A model generated the notes under the pieces. That model was given only the letters and a program-made list of their open reading frames with translations. It searched no databases and was not told where the DNA came from. This document shows positions 47,556-57,466 of a stretch of DNA of 64,000 bases, piece after piece (position 1 is the first letter of the stretch; each line of letters begins with the position of its first letter). Both the position numbers and the translations under genes were made by a program. Source of the DNA: JALCLA01 sp965653565 (GTDB taxonomy: Bacteria > Pseudomonadota > Gammaproteobacteria > Xanthomonadales > Xanthomonadaceae); assembly GCA_965653565.1 (NCBI GenBank), contig CBFHAI010000024.1, forward strand, positions 1 to 64,000, in the 5' to 3' direction.

Positions 47556-47717
47556 GAGGCTCTCTGGCTGATTCGGGTCGAGGCGCGACGCCTCCCGGAC
47601 ATCCGCAGCCTCCCTGCAGCAGGCAAACGCGCAAATGGCTCGAACCGGACAAAACGCGGGGCTTGCGCGGCGCGGTCCGAACTTGAAAGACTGCGCCCGG
47701 GTTGCGGGGACAAAAAC

Positions 47718-48281
47718 ATGGCTGAACGACCGGCAGTGACGACTTTGCTCGGCGCGGTGGCGCAGGGCGACGCGAAAGCGCAGGCCGAGCTCTACGCGCT
47801 CGTCTACGACGAACTCAAACGCATCGCGCGAGGCGCGCTGCGGCGCAATGCCGGCGGCACGATGAATCCGAGCACGCTGGTGCACGAAGCCTTCATCAAG
47901 CTGTCCGGCGACGGCGCCCGCAAGCTCAACGACAGCCATCATTTCTACTCGTTGCTGGCCCGTGCGATGCGGCAGGTGATCCTCGACGCCGGCCGCCAGC
48001 GCGGCACCGTCAAGCACGGCGTCGGCATGGCCCGCACCCAGCTCACCGACGGGCTGATGCAGGAAGGCGCCAAGATCGAAGACCTGCTCGCGATCGACGA
48101 CGCCCTGCGCAAACTCGAAGTGCTCGATCCGGATCTGGCCAACCTGGTCGAACTGCATTTCTTCGCCGGCGTGTCCTTCGTCGACATCGCCGCGATGCGC
48201 GACGTCACCGAACGCACCGTGCGCCGCCACTGGAGCACCGCGCGCGCCTTCCTGATCGACGCCATGCCGGTGGCGGTGTGA
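47718..48281 (+). CDS. ECF-type RNA polymerase sigma factor (kinase-linked group)
   Basis: A 187-residue sigma factor with regions 2 and 4 only. Region 2 contains LYALVYDELKRIARGALRR and NPSTLVHEAFIKLSG with HFYSLLARAMRQVILDAGR; region 4 contains LVELHFFAGVSFVDIAAMRDVTERTVRRHWSTARAFL. This pattern (MNPSTLVHEAFIKL) is that of the ECF group paired with Ser/Thr kinases rather than with anti-sigma factors. The next gene, 22 bases later, is exactly such a kinase, so phosphorylation is the likely control. Targets are unknown. Confidence 0.92.
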   Translation: MAERPAVTTLLGAVAQGDAKAQAELYALVYDELKRIARGALRRNAGGTMNPSTLVHEAFIKLSGDGARKLNDSHHFYSLLARAMRQVILDAGRQRGTVKHGVGMARTQLTDGLMQEGAKIEDLLAIDDALRKLEVLDPDLANLVELHFFAGVSFVDIAAMRDVTERTVRRHWSTARAFLIDAMPVAV

Positions 48282-48303
48282 AACACGCGGCGCCGGGCTC
48301 GCG

Positions 48304-50916
48304 ATGACCGCGCCGATGGACCCGCAGCGCTGGCGCGAATTGCGCGCCCAGCTCGATCGCGCGCTCGACCTCGAACCCGCCGAACGCGAAGCCTTTCTGG
48401 CGTCGATCGCCGACGAGCAACTGCGCGCCGACGTGCGCCGCATGCTGGCCACGCAGACGCAGGAAACGCCGCTCGACCGCCCCGTCGTCGCACTCGCCGC
48501 GCCGCTGCTGGCCGGCGGCGCCGAACCGCGCGACTGGGATCGTGAACAAATCGGCCGGCGCGTCGGCAGCTTCGTGCTCGACGACCTGCTCGGCTCGGGC
48601 GGCATGGGCACGGTATACCGCGCGCATCGCGTCGATGCGCGTTTCGAACAGACCGTCGCGATCAAGCTCGTGCTCTCCGCGCACGGCGGACTGCGCGACC
48701 GCTTCCGCAAGGAACAAGAAATCCTCGCCGGCCTGCGCCATCCGCACATCGCGCAGGTGATCGACGGCGGCGAAGCGCAGGACGGCGTGCCCTATCTGGT
48801 GATGGAGTACGTCGAAGGCGTCTCGATCACCGACTACTGCCGCGAACACGTGCCCGATACCGACGGCCGCGTGCGCCTGCTGCTGCGCGTGGCCGATGCG
48901 CTGGCGCATGCGCATCGCAATCTGGTCGTGCATCGCGACATCAAGCCGTCGAACATCCTCGTCACTCCGCAAGGGCATCCGAAGCTGCTCGATTTCGGCA
49001 TCGCGAAACTGGTCGGCGCCGGTTCGGCCAGCGCCACCGCGCAGCGCATCGGCCCGATGACGCCGGCGTATGCCGCGCCGGAACAATTCAGCGGCGGCGC
49101 GATCACGGTGGCGACCGATGTCTATCAGTTCGGCGTGCTGCTGTTCCGGTTGATTTCCGGGCGTCTGCCGTACGAAGCCGATCCGGAGGATGGTCTGGCC
49201 TGGGGCCGGGCGGTGTCCGAACAGGAACCGATCACGCTGCGCCGCGGACTCGCCCGTTCGCGCTCGGCGCACAGCACGGCGGCCGATGGCGACGGCGTCC
49301 GCAGCCTGGAACGCGGCGCCGATCTGGATGCGATCGTGCGTCGCGCGCTGGCCAAGCAACCGGCCGCGCGCTACGGCTCGATCGACGCGATGGCCGCCGA
49401 TCTGCGCGCCTTCCTCGACGGCCAGCCGGTCTCGGCGCGACGCGGCGGCGCCGCCTATCACGCGTCGCGTTTCATCCGCCGCCACGCGATCGCGGTGAGT
49501 ATCGCGACCGCCGCCGCGCTCGGCCTGATCGCGACCACGGCCTACGCATTGCGGCAGGCCTATCTCGCCGAACACGAAGCCAGCCGCGCGCGCGCCGCCG
49601 TCGCCTTCGTGCAGGAAGTCTTCCGCGCCGCCGACCCGATGAACCAGCGCGAGCGCAGCGCCAGCGCCATCGATGTGCTCGACCTGGCCGCCTCGCAAAT
49701 CCAAGCGCAACTCGCCGCCCATCCGGATTTGCGCGGCCCGCTCGGTGCGCTGATCGCCGACAGCTACTACGCGCTCAACGCACCGTCGCGCGCGTTGCCG
49801 CTGTACGAACGCGCGATCGCCGACTTGCGCGCGCAATCGCCGCAGCCGCGTCTGGTGCTGGCCGGCGCGCTCGCGCGCGGCGCGACCGCGGCGCAGCGCA
49901 TGGGACAGCTGGAACTGTCGACCGACTGGGCCGAAGAAGCCGAGCTTTATGCCACCGGCGACGAGCCGGACGACTACCTGATCCGCGACGTGTTGTTCGA
50001 ACGCCGCTGGCAGACGGTGCGTGATTCGGGCGACCCCGCCGGCGCACTCGAAGTGGCGCAAGAGGCGCTGCGCCACGCCGAAAACGTACCGGCCGAACTG
50101 CGCGACCGCCTGCGCCGCAGCACGGTGGCGCGCTACGCCACCTCGCTCACCGATCTGGGACGTTTTACCGAAGCCGAACCGGCGATGATCGAAGTGCTCG
50201 AAATCTCGCGCCGCGTCTGGGGCGAAGATCACCTGCGCACGATGCGCGCGCATCAGGGCCTGGGCTGGATGTACGCCGCCAGCGGCCGGCCCGAACGCGG
50301 GCTGGAAGAACTCATCGCGGTCGGCGAGCGCCTGCGCGAACGCTACGGCGCGACCAGCCAGGATTACGGCACCAACCTCTACAACCGCGGCAATGCCTAC
50401 GTCGCCCTGGGCGAAGACGAACGCGCGATCGAGGCCTATCGCGGCGCCGCCGGCGCTTACGTTGCGTCAGCTTCCGCCGGCTCCGGACAAGTGGGCTGGG
50501 CCTTGTTGAACGCCGCGTTGGCGCAACAGCGTCTGGGCCAGCACGCCGCGGCGCTCGGCACCGTGCGCGAGGTCGAACAAGCGTGGCGCACCTCGATCGC
50601 CACCGATGCCCTCGTGCGCGCCGAACTGTTCTGGATCCGCGGCCGCAGCCACCTCGCCCTCGGCGACATCGAAGGCGCCGCGGAAGACGTCGAACACTCC
50701 CTCGCCATCGCCCGCAAGCACGAACCGCCGTCGGCCGGCCTGGTCGAATTCACCCTGCTCGCCGCCGAAGTGGCCACCGCACAGAACGCGCACGAACAAG
50801 CTGCCAAACACTACGAAAGCGCGGCGAAACTGGCCGTGGAGCTGGCACCGGAGCGTGCCGAAGAGGCGAAGGCATGGCGTGTCAAAGCGACGCAACTGCG
50901 CGCCGCGGCTGGCTGA
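48304..50916 (+). CDS. Membrane Ser/Thr protein kinase with TPR sensor domain
   Basis: An 870-residue protein. After an ECF-linked N-terminal helix region (ALDLEPAEREAFLASI) comes a Hanks-type kinase at about residues 88-360: glycine loop LGSGGMGTVYRA, catalytic Lys in VAIKLVL, VVHRDIKPSNILV, LDFGIAKL, and PAYAAPEQFSG. A single transmembrane helix follows at about 395-420 (AVSIATAAALGLIATTAYAL), then roughly 430 residues of tetratricopeptide repeats outside the cytoplasm. It should sense a periplasmic signal and phosphorylate the ECF sigma factor encoded just upstream. Both are probably in one transcript. Confidence 0.92.
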   Translation: MTAPMDPQRWRELRAQLDRALDLEPAEREAFLASIADEQLRADVRRMLATQTQETPLDRPVVALAAPLLAGGAEPRDWDREQIGRRVGSFVLDDLLGSGGMGTVYRAHRVDARFEQTVAIKLVLSAHGGLRDRFRKEQEILAGLRHPHIAQVIDGGEAQDGVPYLVMEYVEGVSITDYCREHVPDTDGRVRLLLRVADALAHAHRNLVVHRDIKPSNILVTPQGHPKLLDFGIAKLVGAGSASATAQRIGPMTPAYAAPEQFSGGAITVATDVYQFGVLLFRLISGRLPYEADPEDGLAWGRAVSEQEPITLRRGLARSRSAHSTAADGDGVRSLERGADLDAIVRRALAKQPAARYGSIDAMAADLRAFLDGQPVSARRGGAAYHASRFIRRHAIAVSIATAAALGLIATTAYALRQAYLAEHEASRARAAVAFVQEVFRAADPMNQRERSASAIDVLDLAASQIQAQLAAHPDLRGPLGALIADSYYALNAPSRALPLYERAIADLRAQSPQPRLVLAGALARGATAAQRMGQLELSTDWAEEAELYATGDEPDDYLIRDVLFERRWQTVRDSGDPAGALEVAQEALRHAENVPAELRDRLRRSTVARYATSLTDLGRFTEAEPAMIEVLEISRRVWGEDHLRTMRAHQGLGWMYAASGRPERGLEELIAVGERLRERYGATSQDYGTNLYNRGNAYVALGEDERAIEAYRGAAGAYVASASAGSGQVGWALLNAALAQQRLGQHAAALGTVREVEQAWRTSIATDALVRAELFWIRGRSHLALGDIEGAAEDVEHSLAIARKHEPPSAGLVEFTLLAAEVATAQNAHEQAAKHYESAAKLAVELAPERAEEAKAWRVKATQLRAAAG

Positions 50917-50954
50917 TCGGTTTCGAAAGTTCAATCGCGCGGACTTCAACAAAG

Positions 50955-51003
50955 CGAAAAAGACAACGATTGCCCGGTCGCTTGGGTTGCCGTTGTCTTT
51001 GCG
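50955..51003 (-). terminator. Intrinsic terminator of thiC (also serves the kinase gene)
   Basis: AAAGACAACG (50959-50968) pairs with CGTTGTCTTT (50991-51000), with a smaller CCC/GGG stem inside. On the minus strand the stem is followed by five T (complement of 50957-50961 region). On the plus strand only three T follow. Confidence 0.6.
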
Positions 51004-51036
51004 CAGCCCCTCACCCTGGTCATGCCCCGCGCGCGG

Positions 51037-51076
51037 CATTCCCAGATTGGGAACGATCATTCCCAATCTGGGAATG
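51037..51076. repeat. Perfect 17-base inverted repeat next to thiC end
   Basis: CATTCCCAGATTGGGAA (51037-51053) and TTCCCAATCTGGGAATG (51060-51076) are exact inverted copies with a six-base loop. Each arm is itself nearly symmetrical (TTCCC...GGGAA). It lies a few bases beyond the thiC stop and may stop or protect transcripts. Confidence 0.7.
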
Positions 51077-51080
51077 ATCG

Positions 51081-52964
<1,884 letters not shown>

Positions 52965-53031
52965 GGCGGCCTGCTCGGGAAAGAAAAACGGAGCGGCGGC
53001 GCCGGCAGACGGAATGACCCCATCGCACGAA

Positions 53032-53113
53032 GCTCCCTACGGCGGTGCTAGCCGCGTCAGGTTCGAAGGGTCTGTCTCAGCCCGATCTTGCCTGGGCACC
53101 CCCGCTTCCGGGC
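53032..53113 (-). promoter_or_regulatory. TPP riboswitch upstream of thiC
   Basis: Read on the minus strand, the leader shows all conserved parts of the THI element: GGGGGTGCCC opening P1/P2, CTGAGA (complement of 53075-53080), ACCC then GAACCTGA (53057-53064), and CGTAGGGA closing (53034-53041). It lies about 70 bases upstream of the thiC start. The expected effect is lower thiC expression when TPP binds, through blocking of translation or through termination; I see no clear T-run terminator in the space, which favours translational control. Confidence 0.93.
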
Positions 53114-53163
53114 ACCATTGCACCACGAAGGGCGGCGCAACGCGAGTCCAAGTAAAGTGCGCC

Positions 53164-53574
53164 ATGGCCACGACCCGCCACGCCAAACCCGCCGACACCC
53201 CGCAAGCCGTCGACGCCTTCCTGGCGCAACTCGACCACCCGCGCAAAGCCGACATCGAACGCCTGCGCGCACTGATCCTCGCGGCCGATCCTTCGATCGC
53301 CGAGGGCATCAAATGGAATGCGCCGAGCTGGCGCACCACCGAATACTTCGCGACGACGCATCTGCGCGCCAAATCCGGCCTCGCCGTGATCCTTCACCGC
53401 GGCGCGAAAGTGCGCGACCTGCCCGAAGCCGGGCTCGCTGTCGACGATCCAGCGGGCTTGCTGAAATGGCTGGACAAGGACCGCGCCGTCGTCGAATTCG
53501 CCGACAGTGAAGACCTCGCGCGCAACGCCGCGAGTTTCCAGCTCTTGCTGCGCCAATGGATCACGCACGTTTGA
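53164..53574 (+). CDS. DUF1801 family protein
   Basis: A 136-residue cytoplasmic protein of the DUF1801 (YdhG-like) family. Recognisable parts are VDAFLAQLDHPRKADIERLRALIL, then DPSIAEGIKWNAPSW near residue 44 (the family core with the conserved Lys-Trp), and LAVILHRGAKVRD near 72. Function is unknown in the family. Its start lies 51 bases from the upstream end of the thiC riboswitch on the opposite strand; its end overlaps the next small gene. Confidence 0.87.
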   Translation: MATTRHAKPADTPQAVDAFLAQLDHPRKADIERLRALILAADPSIAEGIKWNAPSWRTTEYFATTHLRAKSGLAVILHRGAKVRDLPEAGLAVDDPAGLLKWLDKDRAVVEFADSEDLARNAASFQLLLRQWITHV

Positions 53575-53807
53575 AAACGCATGCGCTCGCCCTGACTGCA
53601 TTGGCGCTTGCCTTCGTCTGTTACACGGCCAGCTGGATTTCCGGCGCGATCGCTTTTGGCGTGCTGGGCATGATCTTCGAGGGCGCGTTCTGGTACTCGC
53701 TGTTATCGGCAGACAGCCACGACGATGACGACCGGCCCAATGGTCCATCCAGCGAACCTCTCCAGGGGCGGGCGACCTGCGGCGAATGCAGACGGATCGG
53801 GTCGTGA
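53556..53807 (+). CDS. Small membrane protein of unknown function
   Basis: An 83-residue frame with two hydrophobic helices (about residues 9-27 and 30-50) and an acidic tail with DDDD. It overlaps the end of the DUF1801 gene by 19 bases in another frame. The composition is membrane-protein-like in this frame only, which supports a real gene, but I know no family and no strong ribosome-binding site is visible. It could be coupled to DUF1801. Confidence 0.55.
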   Translation: MDHARLKTHALALTALALAFVCYTASWISGAIAFGVLGMIFEGAFWYSLLSADSHDDDDRPNGPSSEPLQGRATCGECRRIGS

Positions 53808-53884
53808 TATCCGCGCCGAACGCGACGCGACCGATGTCTAGACCGTCCTGGTTTCTGGCCGCAACTACGGGGACGGGGACGATC

Positions 53885-54772
53885 ATGCTTCGACGACTGA
53901 TCTGCCTGACGCTGCTCTTCGCGCCGCCACTGATGGCGCAAAGCATCGTCGACGACCAGGAAATCCTCGCCTCCGATCGGCCCGAGGCGTGGGCGATGAA
54001 CTACGTGCTCGCCAGCAGCGTGATGACGTCGTTCGGCGCCACGCCCGAACTGGCGGCGGGCGAATGGAACGTCGGCGCCGAAATCGGCCACATTCCGCGC
54101 CTCAGCCGGCGCCAGCAGCAGATCGGCTTCGGCGGCGAAAAGGCCGAGGATTTGAACAAATCGCCGGTGTTCGGGCGGCTGCGGCTGATGCTTGGGTTGC
54201 CTGCCGGCTTCGTCGCGGAACTGGGCTACACGCCGCCGGTGAAGATCGACGGCACCAGCACCGACGATCTTTTCGCGCTGGCATTCGGACGGCGCTTGCT
54301 GCAACGCGACACATGGTCGTTGTCGGCCCGCGCTTTCGGCCAGCACGGTTCCGCACACGGCGACATCACCTGCCCGGCCGACATCGCCGGGCCGTTCGAC
54401 GAAGACAGCAATCCGTTCGGTTGCGTCGAAGCCTCCGACGATCGCATCGCGCTCAACTACTACGCCGTCGACCTCACGGCCGCGGGGGACGTCGGTCTGT
54501 GGCAGTGGCATGCGGGCGGTGGTGCGGTGCGCAGCGAACCGAAAGTGCAGGTGGATGCGCGCGTCTTCAGCGTGCGCGATCGATCGCGGCTGGTGGCGCG
54601 CGGCATGCTGCCTTATCTCGCGCTCGGAATCGGCCGCGAGATCGCGCCGGGCTGGTCGCTGGCCGGCGAAATCCTGCACGTGCCGCTCGATGTGCAGCGC
54701 GAGCCGGCCGAGGGCGTCGAGAACGACCCGCTGACCAGCGTCCGGCTCATGTTGCGCTACTGGCCGCCGTAG
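53885..54772 (+). CDS. Exported hypothetical protein, possibly outer-membrane barrel
   Basis: A 295-residue protein with a signal peptide (MLRRLICLTLLFAPPLMA, cut before QS). The mature part alternates polar and hydrophobic residues in short strands (WNVGAEIGHIP, FGRLRLMLGLPAGFVAELGY, YAVDLTAAGDVGLWQWHAGGGA) and ends in an aromatic strand (SVRLMLRYWPP), which fits an outer-membrane beta-barrel. Two cysteines lie near residues 163 and 182. The start at 53885 is chosen because it gives the signal peptide. No family is recognised. Confidence 0.75.
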   Translation: MLRRLICLTLLFAPPLMAQSIVDDQEILASDRPEAWAMNYVLASSVMTSFGATPELAAGEWNVGAEIGHIPRLSRRQQQIGFGGEKAEDLNKSPVFGRLRLMLGLPAGFVAELGYTPPVKIDGTSTDDLFALAFGRRLLQRDTWSLSARAFGQHGSAHGDITCPADIAGPFDEDSNPFGCVEASDDRIALNYYAVDLTAAGDVGLWQWHAGGGAVRSEPKVQVDARVFSVRDRSRLVARGMLPYLALGIGREIAPGWSLAGEILHVPLDVQREPAEGVENDPLTSVRLMLRYWPP

Positions 54773-54853
54773 CCGGCGCTACCGCGGGTTCGCGAGATTG
54801 ACGGCGGCACGTCGCGGCCGGCTACCATGGCTGCGAATCCAGGAGCCCGACGC

Positions 54854-55231
54854 ATGACGTCCGCCACGTTGCTCGATCCGTTCCGTTGGCGCGGCCGCCT
54901 TCGCCGCCGCCGCTATCTGTTCACCATGCTGCTGTCGATCGCGCTGTTCGCGATGCTCTACGTCTTCATCGAGCGCGTCGCCGGACGCTCCGCGACGCTG
55001 CTTCTGTATCCGTTCTTCTTCGCGCACTGGCTCGCGTTGTCGGTCAAGCGGCTGCACGATCAGGCCAAATCCGCGCCGTGGCTGCTGGCGCTGCTGATTC
55101 CGATTCTGGGACCGCTATTCGTCGGCTACCTGCTGCTGTTCGGCCGCGGCACGCCCGGCGACAACCAGTACGGCGACGATCCGCGCACCGTGGGCCGCGA
55201 CTATCTGCAGGTGCGCATCGATGCGACTTGA
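54854..55231 (+). CDS. DUF805 family membrane protein
   Basis: A 125-residue inner-membrane protein with three or four helices. It shows the DUF805 features: FRWRGRLRRRRYLF at the N-terminus (residues about 10-23), LSVKRLHDQAKSAPWLL in the middle, and GTPGDNQYGDDPR after the last helix. The start at 54854 has AGGAG eight bases upstream. The family has no defined function. It overlaps the FAD-dependent oxidase gene by 11 bases, so the two are likely co-expressed. Confidence 0.87.
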   Translation: MTSATLLDPFRWRGRLRRRRYLFTMLLSIALFAMLYVFIERVAGRSATLLLYPFFFAHWLALSVKRLHDQAKSAPWLLALLIPILGPLFVGYLLLFGRGTPGDNQYGDDPRTVGRDYLQVRIDAT

Positions 55232-56600
55232 AGCGACCGATCCGGCGCAATCGGGCGGCGTCACCGTCAACGACGTCACCGGGCTCAATCCGGTCAAAGT
55301 GTGGGCGATCGCCGTGCCCACCACGGTCGAGGAGGTGCAGCACGCGGTGCGCCGTGCGCAGGGCGCGATCTCGGTCGGCGGCGGGCACTTCAGCATGGGC
55401 GGTCAGACCGCCAGCCCCGACAGCCTGCATCTGGACCTGCGCAAGCTCAATCAGGTCATCGCGTTCCACCCGTGCGAAAAACGCATCCGCGTGCAGGCCG
55501 GACTGCGCTGGTGCGATCTGCAGCGTTTCATCGATCCGCACGATCTGTCGGTTTCGATCATGCAGACCTACGCCAACTTCACCGTCGGCGGTTCGCTCAG
55601 CGTCAATGTGCACGGACGCTACATCGGGCTCGGACCGCTGATGCTTTCGGTGTCGTCGCTGCGGTTGGTGCTGGCCGATGGTTCGATCGTCGACGCCAGC
55701 CGCGACCAGAACCCCGATCTGTTCCGCGCCGCGATCGGCGGTTACGGCGGTATAGGTGTCATCGTCGAAGCCGAACTGCGCCTGGCCGACAATACGCGCG
55801 TGCGGCGCGACGATCTGCCGATGCCGAGTTCGAACTACGCGGCATGGTTCCGCGAGAACGTGCGCAACGATCCGGACGCGGTGTTCCATCACGCCGATCT
55901 CTATCCGCCGCACTACACCCGCGCACGCGCGGTCACCTGGCGCAAGACCACGCATGCGACGACGGTGCCCGACCGCCTGCAACCACTGCGCAAAGCCTTT
56001 CCGGTGCACCGTTATTTCTATTGGGCCTTCACCGAAACGCCCGGCGGAAAATGGCGGCGCGAGAACATCGTCGACCCGCTGATCTATCTCTCGCGGCCGG
56101 TGCACTGGCGCAACTACGAAGCCGGCTACGACGTCGCCGAACTCGAACCGGCGTCGCGCCGCCTGAGCACCTATGTGCTGCAGGAGTATTTCGTGCCGGT
56201 GGCGCGCTTCGACGAATTCGTGCCGAAACTGGCCGAAATTCTCGGCCGCCATCGCGTCAACGCGGTCAACGTATCGGTGCGCCACGCGCATGCCGATACC
56301 GAATCGATGCTGTCGTGGGCGCGCGAGGAAGTGTTCGCCTTCGTGCTCTATTACAAGCAGCGCACGCGCCGCAACGCGCGCGAACGCGTGGCGGTGTGGA
56401 CGCGCGAACTGATCGAAGCCTCGCTGAGCTGCGGCGGCACCTACTACCTGCCCTACCAGCCGCACGCGACGCTCGATCAGTTCCATCGCGCGTATCCGCG
56501 CGCACGCGACTATTTTGCCGTCAAACGCCGCGTCGATCCCGACTTTCGCCTGCGCAACACCCTCTGGAACCTCTACTACTCGCCGGAATCCGACTCATGA
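55221..56600 (+). CDS. FAD-linked oxidase (PCMH type)
   Basis: A 459-residue flavoprotein of the FAD-binding PCMH/vanillyl-alcohol-oxidase superfamily. The FAD region is clear: VWAIAVPTTVEEVQHAVRRA near residue 27, ISVGGGHFSMGGQ near 50, IRVQAGLRWCDLQRFI near 88, SIMQTYANFTVGGSLSVNVHGRY near 113 and AAIGGYGGIGVIVEAEL near 169. The C-terminal half resembles sugar-lactone oxidases (aldonolactone type) and ends RLRNTLWNLYY. The substrate is not known. It is coupled to DUF805 before it and to the methyltransferase after it by overlaps. Confidence 0.88.
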   Translation: MRLEATDPAQSGGVTVNDVTGLNPVKVWAIAVPTTVEEVQHAVRRAQGAISVGGGHFSMGGQTASPDSLHLDLRKLNQVIAFHPCEKRIRVQAGLRWCDLQRFIDPHDLSVSIMQTYANFTVGGSLSVNVHGRYIGLGPLMLSVSSLRLVLADGSIVDASRDQNPDLFRAAIGGYGGIGVIVEAELRLADNTRVRRDDLPMPSSNYAAWFRENVRNDPDAVFHHADLYPPHYTRARAVTWRKTTHATTVPDRLQPLRKAFPVHRYFYWAFTETPGGKWRRENIVDPLIYLSRPVHWRNYEAGYDVAELEPASRRLSTYVLQEYFVPVARFDEFVPKLAEILGRHRVNAVNVSVRHAHADTESMLSWAREEVFAFVLYYKQRTRRNARERVAVWTRELIEASLSCGGTYYLPYQPHATLDQFHRAYPRARDYFAVKRRVDPDFRLRNTLWNLYYSPESDS

Positions 56601-57466
56601 CCGCCGCCTCGGCCACCCGCGACTTCGCCGCGATCTATGGCAACACGCGCGGCAACGACGATTTCTATCGCTTCCTGCAGAACGTTTATCGTCTCTACCC
56701 GGAAGATCGGTTCCACCTGCTGATCCAGGACGCGGTGAAAACTCATCGCGACGATGACGCAGCGATCTACAGCGAGCTGCAACGCCAGCTGCCATCGATC
56801 AAGCCCTTCCTGTCCGAGCTTTTCTACGCGCTGCCGTCGCTCGCGAAACAGAAGAAGGAGATGACGCGCCAGACGCTCGAACTGCTCGGCGAGCGGCGCG
56901 AGTTCGATGGCTACATCGAGATCGGCAGCACCGGCCGCTATCTGAGCCACCTGCGCAAGGTGTTGCGCCTGCGCGGCGATCTGGTGCTGGTGAACGACGT
57001 GGCGCCGGGCAATTCGCCGGTCGATATCGCCGAACGCGGCGGCCTGCGCCAGCTCGCACGCTTCGTGCCGCTCGACGACTACGCAGCGCTTCCGCCGCAG
57101 CAGATTCGCGACGCGGGCTTCGATCTGGTGTCCTGCTATATCGGCCTGCATCACAGCCCGCTCGACCGGCTCGACGCGTTCATCGCATCGATCCATCGCG
57201 CGCTGCGGCCGGGCGGCCTGTTCATCCTGCGCGACCACGATGTCGCCGACGACTACATGCAGGCGATGGCCTCGCTCGCGCACGCCGTGTTCAATGCCGG
57301 CCTGAATACGCCATGGGCGACCAACCTCGGCGAATTGCGGCATTTCCGCTCGATCGACGAATGGATCGCGCTGCTGGCGAAACACGGCCTGGAACAGACC
57401 GGGCCGAAATTGCTGCAGCCGCACGATCCGACGCTCAACACGCTGCTGGCGTTTCGTCGCGCATGA
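56597..57466 (+). CDS. SAM-dependent methyltransferase
   Basis: A 289-residue class I methyltransferase with a helical N-terminal domain. The SAM site is EFDGYIEIGSTGRYLSHL near residue 102, then LVLVNDVAPGN near 129, GFDLVSCYIGLHHSPL near 174 and RALRPGGLFILRDHDV near 200. GLHHSPLDRL replaces the common acidic motif. It overlaps the FAD oxidase stop by four bases and the following gene start by four, so the three products are made together. The substrate may be the oxidase product; this is inference from context. Confidence 0.88.
   Translation: MTAASATRDFAAIYGNTRGNDDFYRFLQNVYRLYPEDRFHLLIQDAVKTHRDDDAAIYSELQRQLPSIKPFLSELFYALPSLAKQKKEMTRQTLELLGERREFDGYIEIGSTGRYLSHLRKVLRLRGDLVLVNDVAPGNSPVDIAERGGLRQLARFVPLDDYAALPPQQIRDAGFDLVSCYIGLHHSPLDRLDAFIASIHRALRPGGLFILRDHDVADDYMQAMASLAHAVFNAGLNTPWATNLGELRHFRSIDEWIALLAKHGLEQTGPKLLQPHDPTLNTLLAFRRA

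Noticed and set aside
48205..50253. A 682-codon minus-strand frame opposite the kinase gene
   Set aside because: No recognisable domain and shadow-like composition; the plus-strand kinase motifs are complete.
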